The position numbers and the translations under genes were made by a program. The notes below the pieces were generated by a model. It was not told the DNA's origin, ran no database searches, and was given only the letters and a program-made list of their open reading frames with translations. Positions 1 to 6,115 of a DNA stretch of 10,144 nt are shown one piece after another. This stretch comes from Roseiarcus sp052147395 (lineage in GTDB: Bacteria; Pseudomonadota; Alphaproteobacteria; Rhizobiales; Beijerinckiaceae). Location of the stretch: NCBI GenBank assembly GCA_052147395.1, contig JBKQKS010000307.1, positions 1 through 10,144 on the forward strand, in the 5' to 3' direction. Position 1 is the first letter of the stretch. Each line of letters starts with the position of its first letter.

Positions 1-253
1 GATGAACCGGCTCGCTCACCGCTGGGGAAGTGCTGTACTGGGCGTTCCCCGCACGCGCGGGGATGAACCGACAACGTCCAATGCGACAACTGGGGCGTTC
101 TCGCGTTCCCCGCACGCGCGGGGATGACCCGGCGGCGACCTGATCGTGATTGCTGCTGGACCGGCGTTCCCCGCACGCGCGGGGATGAACCGATTTCATC
201 GCCGAACTTGCCCTTCGGTGTGTGGCGTTCCCCGCACGCGCGGGAATGAACCG
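1..253 (+). CRISPR. Type I-E-like CRISPR array, trailer end (partial)
   Basis: Repeats of 29 nt lie at 42-70, 103-131, 164-192 and 225-253, and the last 9 nt of another at 1-9. They begin GCGTTCCCC and end GGGGATGAACCG, with internal arms CCCCGC and GCGGGG around ACGC, like the type I-E (Cascade) repeat class. The four spacers (10-41, 71-102, 132-163, 193-224) are all exactly 32 nt, also typical of I-E. The repeat at 103-131 carries A to C in the tail (GATGACCCG), and the last one (225-253) carries G to A (CGGGAATG), which weakens the hairpin by one pair. Decay to the right means the leader and any cas genes should lie to the left, outside the window. No cas gene is present here. No spacer match elsewhere in the window was found by eye. 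Confidence 0.97.
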
Positions 254-1503
254 CACTGGCGCTCAATCGCGAGCTCTGGGTCTATGCGATCGACCCGAGC
301 CTCGCAATTCTTGCCTGCATCGGCATCGACGCGGCGCTCGCAGCCTCGAGCCGCGGCGTGTCGGCAAGCGTTCAGAGCCCGGCGCGCACCTACGTCGGAA
401 CGACGGCCGAGGTCGCCGTCGCCATCGCGCAAACCGGCGCGGCGCGCGCCCGCCAGTTCGATGTCATCGGCGAATGGAGCGGTCCCATCGACCCGCCGCA
501 AATGCACCGGGCAAAAACCGAAAGCGACGGCGGCGCCAATCTCACTTTTTCCCTCGCCGCCCGGCGGCGCGGCGTAATCGCCATAGCGGCGGTGTGGCTC
601 AGATGGCGCGGCCCGCTGGCGCTCATCGAGCGCAGGCGGCGTTTTGCCGTCGACAAGCGCATCGAAATCCTGCCCGACATCCGCGGAATTCACGCCAATG
701 CGCTGAACTTCGTCAGCCGGGAGGAGATCGACGGGATAAAGACGCAGCCGCAGAAGGGCGAGGGCCGCGAATTCGAGGCGCTGCGCGACCACGCTCCCGG
801 CCTCGACAACCGCTTCATCGACTGGAAGCACTCGGCCAAGCACCGAAAGCTGCTGTCCAAGGAATTCACCATCGAGCGCAACCACCAGGCCGTCATCGCA
901 TTCGACACCGGACGGCTGATGTCGGAGCCGATCGGCCGACTGACGCAGCTCGATCACGCGATCCACGCCGGACTGCAGCTCGGCTGGATTTCCCTGCAGC
1001 ACGGCGATCTCGTCGGCCTCTTCGGCTTCGACGCACGAGTCAGGCAATACCAGCCGCCGGCGCGCGGCGCGCGCCACTTCGTGCAATTGCAGCGCGCGGC
1101 AAACGAACTCGTCTACCACACGCAGGAGACAAACTTCACGCTCGGCCTCGCCGAGCTCAATGCGAGACTGAAGCGGCGGGCGCTCGTCATCCTGTTCACC
1201 GAATTCGTCGACACCACGATGGCCGAACTCCTCATCGAGAGCGTGCAGCGCATCGCCAACCGCCACGCCGTGGTGTTCGCCGTCATCAGCGATCCCCTCG
1301 TCACGGACCGCATCCACGCGCCGCCGCGGAACTTCCGCAGCGTCGCCGAGGCGCTGGTGGCGCGGGAATTTTCCCGCGAACGCGCCATCGTGCTGGAGCG
1401 CCTGGCGCGCATCGGCGTCCATTGCCTCGAGACGCCGGCCAACGCGCTCAGCGCCGGGCTCGTCAACCGCTACCTCACGATCAAGCAGCGAGGACTGCTA
1501 TGA
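250..1503 (+). CDS. DUF58 domain protein (vWA-like), 5' truncated by the CRISPR array
   Basis: DUF58 proteins are membrane-anchored, vWA-like partners of MoxR-type AAA+ ATPases, thought to act in assembly or maturation of envelope or metal-dependent complexes. The core signature is visible: GEGREFEALRDHAPG, then NRFIDWKHSAKHRKL, then the MIDAS-like strand AFDTGRLM (canonical DxSxS is here DTGRL). The frame opens inside the last CRISPR repeat (stop TGA at 247-249) and reads LWVYAIDPSLAILACIGIDA, matching the second membrane helix of such proteins, so roughly 25-30 residues with the first helix are missing. No ATG precedes the conserved part. The only usual start is GTG at 358, which lies inside the conserved N-terminal strand and has a poor ribosome binding site; starting there gives 381 residues. 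The stop overlaps the next ATG (ATGA at 1500). The usual upstream moxR gene is not in the window. The product, if made, is probably unanchored. Confidence 0.85.
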   Translation, partial: TALALNRELWVYAIDPSLAILACIGIDAALAASSRGVSASVQSPARTYVGTTAEVAVAIAQTGAARARQFDVIGEWSGPIDPPQMHRAKTESDGGANLTFSLAARRRGVIAIAAVWLRWRGPLALIERRRRFAVDKRIEILPDIRGIHANALNFVSREEIDGIKTQPQKGEGREFEALRDHAPGLDNRFIDWKHSAKHRKLLSKEFTIERNHQAVIAFDTGRLMSEPIGRLTQLDHAIHAGLQLGWISLQHGDLVGLFGFDARVRQYQPPARGARHFVQLQRAANELVYHTQETNFTLGLAELNARLKRRALVILFTEFVDTTMAELLIESVQRIANRHAVVFAVISDPLVTDRIHAPPRNFRSVAEALVAREFSRERAIVLERLARIGVHCLETPANALSAGLVNRYLTIKQRGLL

Positions 1504-2543
1504 GCGCGAGGCTTCGCGAGGCTCACCCGGCGCGGCCGGCCATCGTCATCAGGAGCGCCGAATTCCGCAAAGGCCGGCAAGCGGCCTGGGCCGAGCTCGA
1601 CGCGCTCATCGCCAAGGCGGAGAAAAAAGGCGTCGGCCGGCTGACGGCCGACGAGCTCAGGCGCCTGCCGCGGCTCTACCGCACCGCGGTGTCGTCGCTC
1701 TCGGCGGCGCGCACGATCGCGCTCGACCGCAATCTCCTGCTCTATCTCGAGGCGCTCACGCTCAACGCCTTCTTCCTCGTCTACGGACCGCGGACAACGT
1801 TGAGCGAAAGCCTCAAAGCGTTCATCGGCCGCAGCTTCCCGGCGCAGGTGCGCCGGTCGGGAACAGCCATCGCGCTGGCGTCGTTCGCCATCCTCGCAGG
1901 AATCGCGATCGGCTTCACGCTCGTCGAAAACAACGAGCAATGGATAGAGGCGCTGACGCCGGCCAATCTCATCGACGGACGCGGCCCGGCGAGCACCGCC
2001 GCCGAACTCATAAAAAAGGAACTGTTCGCGCCGCCGCCGGATTTCGTCACGGCGTTCGTCGTGTTCGCAAACTACCTGTTCCGCCGCAACACCACAGTCG
2101 CCATCCTCGCCTTCGCGCTCGGAATCGCCGGCGGCGCGCCGACAATGGCGCTGCTCATCTACCAGGGCGTCGTGTTCGGCGCCTTCATGGCGCTGCATTA
2201 CAACCGTGGGCTCATCACCGACTTCCTCGGCTGGGCCGCGATCCACGGCGTGACAGAATTCGGCGCCATCATCCTCTGCGGCGCCGGAGGCCTCGAGATC
2301 GCCGGCGCGATCCTGTTTCCCGGCCGCTTCTCGAGGCTCGAGAATCTTGCGCAGCGCGGCCGCGAGGCGGCGAGCCTCGCTGGCGGGGCGGTCCTCATGC
2401 TGTTCATCGCCGGCATGATCGAAGGGGGCTTGCGCCAGCTCATCGCCGACACCCCGGCGCGGTTCGCCTTTGCCGCGGCAAGCGCGGCGCTGTGGCTCGC
2501 CTATTTCCTCATCGCCGGCCGGAGACCCGCCGTTGGCCCATAG
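1500..2543 (+). CDS. SpoIIM-like (stage II sporulation protein M family) membrane protein
   Basis: This 347-residue protein has a basic cytoplasmic N-terminus (about 1-115) including the family segment RLPRLYRTAVSSLSAAR near 55-71. Several membrane segments follow, near 121-140, 183-212, 214-232, 252-272 and 290-306, with a last one near 322-339. The most characteristic part is HGVTEFGAIILCGAGG (249-264), matching the conserved H-G-x2-E-x-GA block of the SpoIIM/DUF95 family. Outside endospore formers these proteins do not mean sporulation; they recur next to MoxR, DUF58 and RDD genes and probably form part of an envelope module of unknown substrate. The start is well supported: ATG overlaps the DUF58 stop (ATGA) and GAGGA sits at 1490-1494, 5 nt upstream. 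The 3' end overlaps the RDD gene by 11 bp, so translational coupling along the three genes is likely. Confidence 0.9.
   Translation: MSARLREAHPARPAIVIRSAEFRKGRQAAWAELDALIAKAEKKGVGRLTADELRRLPRLYRTAVSSLSAARTIALDRNLLLYLEALTLNAFFLVYGPRTTLSESLKAFIGRSFPAQVRRSGTAIALASFAILAGIAIGFTLVENNEQWIEALTPANLIDGRGPASTAAELIKKELFAPPPDFVTAFVVFANYLFRRNTTVAILAFALGIAGGAPTMALLIYQGVVFGAFMALHYNRGLITDFLGWAAIHGVTEFGAIILCGAGGLEIAGAILFPGRFSRLENLAQRGREAASLAGGAVLMLFIAGMIEGGLRQLIADTPARFAFAAASAALWLAYFLIAGRRPAVGP
2521..2535 (+). promoter_or_regulatory. Ribosome binding site deciding a TTG start for the RDD gene
   Basis: GGAG at 2521-2524 lies 8 nt before TTG at 2533, inside the end of the SpoIIM-like gene. The farther upstream in-frame ATG at 2470 would add 21 residues of non-homologous, Pro/Ser/Arg-rich sequence (MPRQARRCGSPISSSPAG) that is an out-of-frame reading of the SpoIIM-like C-terminus, so TTG is preferred. 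Confidence 0.75.
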
Positions 2544-3429
2544 GCTCGAGCGCATCAACCGCTTCCTCGACGGCGCTCATAGCAACCGCCGGGAAATCAC
2601 CACCCCGGAAGGCGTGGCGCTCGAAATCGAGATCGCCAATCACGGCGAACGCCTGACCGCGTTCGTCATCGACCTCGCCTTCTGGCTGATGACGACGGTG
2701 TTCATCGCCCTCGTGTTCGTGCTGATGGCGCTACACCACGTCGACATTGGAGTCGCGGCGACAATCGCGCTGTTCGCGGCATTCATCGTGCGCAACCTCT
2801 ACTTCATCCATTTCGAACTCACGACCCAGGGCTCGACTCCAGGAAAACGCATCGTCGGCCTCAAAGTCATCGACAGCGAAGGCGGCCCGCTCACACCGGC
2901 GGCAATAGTAGCGCGCAACCTCACCCGGGAAATCGAGACCTTCATGCCGCTCGGCATCTACATGACGCTGCCGGCGGCCGCAGGGCCCGCATGGTCCCAC
3001 TTGACCTACCTCGGCTGGATGGGCCTCGTTTCGGCCCTTCCCCTGTTCAACAGGGACCACAGGCGCGCCGGCGATCTCATCGCCGGCACGCTCGTCATCG
3101 CAATGCCGAAAAAACGGCTGCTCGCCGAACTCGCCGAAGGCGCGCCGGCCTATGCGTTCACCCGGGCAGAGCTCAGCCAATACGGCGCGTTCGAACTGCA
3201 GGTGCTCGAACAGGTGCTGCGCCGGCCGCCGTCGGCGGCGACCGCGAAAGTCCTCATCGACGTGTCCGACAAAATCCGCCTCAAAATTGGCTGGAAGGAC
3301 TCGTCCGAACTCGCTGACCCGCACGCATTCCTCACCGCGTTCTATGCCGCGGAGCGCGCCTACCTGGAGCGCGAGCAGCTCCTAGGGGTCTACCGCGCCG
3401 ACAAGACCAGCCTGCCGACGCGGGAATAG
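2533..3429 (+). CDS. RDD family membrane protein with extended cytoplasmic C-terminus
   Basis: From the TTG start the protein has 298 residues. The RDD domain lies at about 30-190. It holds ERLTAFVIDLAF (39-50, with the conserved Arg and Asp at 40 and 47), helices near 51-68 and 72-93, the motif TPGKRIVGLKV (102-112), a third helix region near 137-172, and NRDHRRAGDLIAGT (173-186). The family has been linked to transport or sodium tolerance in some members, but its role in this operon type is unknown. About 100 residues follow the domain (Y217-E298) and are hydrophilic and likely cytoplasmic, with the segment YGAFELQVLEQVLRR. The gene is the third of the DUF58, SpoIIM-like, RDD operon and overlaps its predecessor by 11 bp. 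Its stop is only 4 bp from the stop of the convergent membrane protein gene, leaving no room for separate terminators between them. Confidence 0.88.
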   Translation: MAHRLERINRFLDGAHSNRREITTPEGVALEIEIANHGERLTAFVIDLAFWLMTTVFIALVFVLMALHHVDIGVAATIALFAAFIVRNLYFIHFELTTQGSTPGKRIVGLKVIDSEGGPLTPAAIVARNLTREIETFMPLGIYMTLPAAAGPAWSHLTYLGWMGLVSALPLFNRDHRRAGDLIAGTLVIAMPKKRLLAELAEGAPAYAFTRAELSQYGAFELQVLEQVLRRPPSAATAKVLIDVSDKIRLKIGWKDSSELADPHAFLTAFYAAERAYLEREQLLGVYRADKTSLPTRE

Positions 3430-3433
3430 CCGC

Positions 3434-4231
3434 TCATTCGAAAACAGCCGCCAGCTGATCGACGTCGATGCCTTCGCGCTCGACACGAAGGTCGTGGTAG
3501 ACGACCGCGCAAAGAACCGCGCCAAAGGCGGCAAAAAACACCTGCACGGCGAACGACACAGCAAGCTGGAACCAGAAGGCATACGAACGCAAAGACAGAT
3601 ACACGAGGCGGATGACAATTCCAGCGCCGGACTGAATCACGATCGCCCCGACGATCACGATTAGCAGCAGGCCGAAGATCGCCCAGCGCCGGCCCTTCGT
3701 CAACTCGCGGCTGCGCTCCAGACTGGCCCTCGGCCCCAATGTCTCGATGACGCAGGCCGGGATGGCGACGTAAATCGCGCACATGACGATGACGCCCGGA
3801 ACCAGCAACAGCACCGTGGCGAGACCCGCGAGCAATCCGCCGAGCATGCTCGTTCCCAGGACCGGGCCGAAACGACGAAGTCCTCCGGTCAGAGACTGAG
3901 CGAACGTAAAAAACTCTCCACGCATGATCTGATACGCGCCAAAAAGACAGGCGGCATTGCCGATGGCGCTGGCGATCATCTGCAAAAACCAGAACGCCAC
4001 CGGCCTGACGAAAAACATCGGCGAAGAATGCACGATGACGCCTGCCGTTCGCGGCAGCAGGAGCTGCAGCAGCACGACCGGCAGGTAGGCGACCGCCATC
4101 AAAAGAAGGAACTTCGCGAATCCCTGCCCGAATATCGAAAACGCACGGCTCAAAGCGCGCCCAACCGCGAACTCCTCGCCGATCGCCGCCGGCTGCGAAC
4201 CAATGCGGCTGAAATCAGCTGCTTCACTCAT
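3434..4231 (-). CDS. Multi-pass membrane protein, glycerophosphodiester phosphodiesterase membrane-domain-like
   Basis: This 265-residue, very hydrophobic protein has membrane segments near 38-60, 76-103, 121-165, 183-211 and 219-245. The layout resembles the YciC/GPDPase membrane-domain proteins. It has a short charged N-terminus with VGRALSRAFSIFGQ, the glycine-rich stretch LGGLLAGLATVLLLVPG, then ACVIETLGPRASLERSRELT (160-179) in the cytoplasmic loop, and the family-typical ending VVYHDLRVEREGIDVDQLAAVFE split over 243-265. No catalytic phosphodiesterase domain is attached, so the protein is a membrane component only and its substrate is unknown. The ATG at 4231-4229 has a weak upstream GGTGA and is preceded by two short dyads. 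It converges on the RDD gene with a 4-bp gap. Such genes often sit beside RDD/MoxR-type envelope clusters, so a shared envelope role is plausible but inferred. Confidence 0.8.
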   Translation of the reverse strand: MSEAADFSRIGSQPAAIGEEFAVGRALSRAFSIFGQGFAKFLLLMAVAYLPVVLLQLLLPRTAGVIVHSSPMFFVRPVAFWFLQMIASAIGNAACLFGAYQIMRGEFFTFAQSLTGGLRRFGPVLGTSMLGGLLAGLATVLLLVPGVIVMCAIYVAIPACVIETLGPRASLERSRELTKGRRWAIFGLLLIVIVGAIVIQSGAGIVIRLVYLSLRSYAFWFQLAVSFAVQVFFAAFGAVLCAVVYHDLRVEREGIDVDQLAAVFE

Positions 4232-4258
4232 GATGTCACCGACATCGCTGTCGTCAGC
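4232..4258 (-). promoter_or_regulatory. Two adjacent dyads touching the start codon of the leftward membrane gene
   Basis: GATGTC-ACC-GACATC (4232-4246) is a perfect 6-bp dyad directly upstream of the start codon, and GCTG-TCGT-CAGC (4247-4258) follows at once. In the mRNA the first hairpin would include the weak ribosome binding site, so it could hide the site, or it could be a protein operator in DNA. This is sequence symmetry only; function is inferred. Confidence 0.35.
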
Positions 4259-4340
4259 GCCAAGGACGCCTGGGAGCCCGACGAGAAATCCAGCGTCGCG
4301 AAACTCGACTCCAGGTCTTCACAAAGCAGAAAGAAAGATC

Positions 4341-4377
4341 CGCCCGAGCGTCTTTTGGTAACAAAAACGCGAGGGCG
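4341..4377. repeat. REP-like palindromic hairpin, copy 1
   Basis: The arms are CGCCC-GA-GCGT-(C bulge)-TTTTG and CAAAA-ACGC-GA-GGGCG around a GTAA loop. That gives 14 pairs interrupted by one bulge and a symmetric two-base GA/GA internal mismatch. The sequence and geometry closely match the element at 4510-4545 and share the outer design of 5850-5885, which suggests a dispersed extragenic palindrome family rather than a simple terminator. There is no T run directly after it on either strand. Confidence 0.6.
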
Positions 4378-4509
4378 CCGACCTAAATGGCCGGCGCTGA
4401 AACGGCGCCGCAAGCAAAACCGCTGTGGCAAAGCCAGCAGCTACGACAAATCACGACTCGAGATCCAACAATGGTCGACTCGATACCTTCGAAAGGCCCC
4501 AATACGAAC

Positions 4510-4545
4510 CGCCCGCGCGTCTTTTGATTCAAAAGCGCGCGGGCG
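4510..4545. repeat. REP-like palindromic hairpin, copy 2
   Basis: Arms CGCCCGCGCG and CGCGCGGGCG (10 perfect pairs), then one bulged T, then CTTTTG-ATT-CAAAAG (6 pairs). Compared with copy 1 the mismatched A opposite G is replaced by a C-G pair, so the second copy is better paired. It lies 119 bp downstream of the stop of the leftward coiled-coil gene, so it could also end or stabilise that transcript. Confidence 0.65.
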
Positions 4546-4663
4546 CCCGCAGGGCCCGCAGACGCGGAGAACTTTTGCCCAGCCTCTTCATTTCGATCGC
4601 GACCCAGAGCTAGGGAAAAGCCCAGCCTAGCGGCCGGGGCATCAGCGCCGTGGCGCACCACTG

Positions 4664-5329
4664 TCAATCCTCCGACTTAGGCGACACGCTCAACCCCGCC
4701 ACTGCGGCATCGATGTCGTAAACGACTCCACACGTTGCAGCCTCGATAGGCAAATCGTCATGAACGTCGACGGCGAGAAAATGTTTGAAAATCGCCTGGA
4801 CATCGCGACGTTCTTTCGAATATAGATAGACCATGTGCAGCGCCCCGGCATTTCTAAGAATCACCTCGATTTCGGGATTGACGAAATCGGTGAACGGCGT
4901 GATCTCGGTCGCCGGATCGAGCTTCGTTGCGCACGGGGCATTCGCCCAGGTCAAGCCGTCAGCCGAGCGAACCTTCGGCGTGTCGGAGAATCGGGTGCTC
5001 TTGGGCGACGCGCCAGAACCAAGGTCCCCATCGCCTCGGGTCTCGAGCGCGGCCATGGCGCGCGCCAAAGCGTCGCCATCGGCGTCGATCGTACGTCTCG
5101 AGCGCTTGCGCGCCTCGACCTCGCGGTACACCTCGCGGCACCGGGCCTGCTCACTCTCGAGCGCGGCAATCTCGCCCTCCAGATCACTCAATTTACGCCG
5201 CCGCGTCGCTAAAGCATCATCGATCCGCGCCTGGAAGCTGCGAAAAACCTGGGCGCGCCTCTCAGCGCCCATCCGAATGGCGCCCAAACGACGCTCGAAT
5301 GCAGCAAGACACTCGCCGGCAGGCTTCAT
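4664..5329 (-). CDS. Hypothetical coiled-coil protein
   Basis: I do not recognise the family. From the chosen ATG (5329) the product has 221 residues. GGAG lies 8 nt upstream of this ATG, while the more upstream GTG (5365) and ATG (5359) lack a good ribosome binding site. Residues about 10-80 are highly charged and heptad-like (FERRLGAIRMGAERR, then RRRKLSDLEGEIAALESEQA), predicting a coiled coil and hence oligomerisation. A Gly/Ser/Thr-rich linker follows near 95-130. The C-terminal part is more compact, with IEVILRNAGALHMVYLYSKE and a short acidic end. There is no signal peptide, membrane segment or known enzyme motif. The gene reads away from the repeat region and is separate from the leftward membrane gene by about 430 bp. 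It may belong to the mobile module, for example as a DNA-associated accessory protein, but nothing seen proves that. Confidence 0.65.
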   Translation of the reverse strand: MKPAGECLAAFERRLGAIRMGAERRAQVFRSFQARIDDALATRRRKLSDLEGEIAALESEQARCREVYREVEARKRSRRTIDADGDALARAMAALETRGDGDLGSGASPKSTRFSDTPKVRSADGLTWANAPCATKLDPATEITPFTDFVNPEIEVILRNAGALHMVYLYSKERRDVQAIFKHFLAVDVHDDLPIEAATCGVVYDIDAAVAGLSVSPKSED

Positions 5330-5400
5330 CACTTTTGCTCCGGCGGCCGATTCCAACATAGGCACATTAGCACGTCATAAACCCCAGGTCCAAGAAAAAC

Positions 5401-5600
5401 CAGGCGTGGACGCGTGTCAAAAGGCCTAGGTCAAATTTTTAGCAGGCGTGGGCGCGTGTCAAAAGGCATAGGTCAAATTTTTAGCAGGCGTGGACGCGTG
5501 TCAAAAGGCCTAGGTCAAATTTTTAGCAGGCGTGGACGCATGTCAAAAGGCCTAGGTCAAATTTTTAGCAGGCGTGGACGCATGTCAAAAGGCCTAGGTC
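5401..5600 (+). repeat. 42-bp tandem repeats, 4.8 copies, iteron-like
   Basis: Units lie at 5401-5442, 5443-5484, 5485-5526, 5527-5568 and a partial one at 5569-5600 (32 bp). Each unit starts CAGGCGTGGACGC, continues (G/A)TGTCAAAAGG and CCTAGGTC, and ends AAATTTTTAG. Only a few bases vary: unit 2 has GGGCGC and GGCATAGG, and units 4-5 have ATGTC in place of GTGTC. The period equals four turns of B-DNA at 10.5 bp per turn, so the boxes face the same side. Because 42 is divisible by 3, a frame stays open through it with a 14-residue repeat; I read that as a by-product. Confidence 0.95.
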
Positions 5601-5676
5601 TCAGCCATAGTAACAGTCATCTGGCCAAAAAACTACTTATCGGAAAAAACCCATACGTTCCTGCATGTTAGCCGTA

Positions 5677-5695
5677 GACCTAGGTCTTTTGACAC
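5677..5695 (-). repeat. Inverted half copy of the 42-bp repeat box
   Basis: GACCTAGGTC followed by TTTTGACAC is the reverse complement of the GTGTCAAAAGG-CCTAGGTC core of the tandem units with one mismatch (18 of 19). GACCTAGGTC is itself a perfect 10-bp palindrome. It lies 76 bp past the last direct unit, across a more A-rich stretch, like the outlying inverted iteron seen in some plasmid origins or copy-control sites (inference). Confidence 0.85.
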
Positions 5696-5849
5696 AGCGA
5701 AACACCCTACATTCGCGGTTTGGACGACGTACAAGTCGAGGCCTACGTACCATGTTTCTTTACCAAGCCGTTTTAATACCAAAAACCGCAAGTTTATACA
5801 TCGCATAAGAAGTACAAAAGCCAACAGATTGACAGACACAAGATTAACC

Positions 5850-5885
5850 CGCCCCGAGCAATTGTCCTTACAATTGCGAGGGGCG
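5850..5885. repeat. Long hairpin with tandem GA mismatch, REP-like copy 3
   Basis: Arms CGCCCC-GA-GCAATTGT and ACAATTGC-GA-GGGGCG enclose a CCTT loop: 14 perfect pairs plus a two-base GA/GA internal step. The outer part (CGCCC, GA, GC and GC, GA, GGGCG) matches the hairpin at 4341-4377, while the inner stem differs completely. There is no T run after it, so a terminator is unlikely. Confidence 0.6.
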
Positions 5886-6063
5886 CCATCGGCACTCACC
5901 CGGCCGAGCGCCCAGCGGGGCGCACGGAGCAAAACCTACATAACATCAACGCGTTAGACACGCGTACAGGGGCCCATACGCGGCAATAGCCCAGGGTGCG
6001 CCACCGAGCGCCGCCGAGGCCACACTCCAAGCCTACTGCCGGCGGGCGAAAAAAGGCCCAAAA

Positions 6064-6115
6064 GCGCCGAATGCGCCGAATGCGCCGAAAAACCATAATA
6101 TAAATCAATATGTTA
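6064..6115. repeat. Three 9-mers next to an AT-rich tract
   Basis: GCGCCGAAT, GCGCCGAAT and GCGCCGAAA lie in tandem at 6064-6090, directly followed by AAAACCATAATATAAATCAA and TATGTTA (to 6115), the most AT-rich stretch in the window. Short direct repeats flanking an easily melted tract is the layout of a replication origin unwinding element; this is inference from layout, as no DnaA box was identified. Confidence 0.5.

Larger units (their letters stand above)
4232..4663. other. Non-coding spacer with two related hairpins
   Basis: This 432-bp gap separates two leftward genes. Frames open across parts of it, but they encode low-complexity Arg/Lys/Ser/Pro-rich sequence and overlap real genes in other frames. 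It holds the hairpins at 4341-4377 and 4510-4545 and a perfect 12-bp palindrome, GCGGGCGCCCGC, at 4539-4550. I see no convincing promoter for the 4231 gene, although one must lie here or farther right. Confidence 0.6.

Noticed and set aside
222..2543. A 773-codon open frame starting inside the CRISPR array and running into the SpoIIM-like gene
   Set aside because: Only the part after 1500 matches a protein family; the earlier part is an Arg/Pro-rich out-of-frame reading of DUF58, as is common in GC-rich DNA.
196..2558. Long antisense frames opposite DUF58 and SpoIIM-like genes (196-1422 and 1470-2558)
   Set aside because: Charged low-complexity mirror products of GC-rich coding sequence; the sense strands carry recognisable domains and ribosome binding sites.
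5414..5671. 85-residue frame with a perfect 14-residue repeat (SKGLGQIFSRRGR type)
   Set aside because: It exists because the 42-bp DNA repeat is a multiple of three; the inverted half copy and palindromic core point to DNA-level function, and no ribosome binding site precedes it.
5850..5885. Tandem GA mismatch as a kink-turn motif
   Set aside because: A kink-turn needs a three-base bulge beside the GA pairs; here the internal step is symmetric with no bulge.
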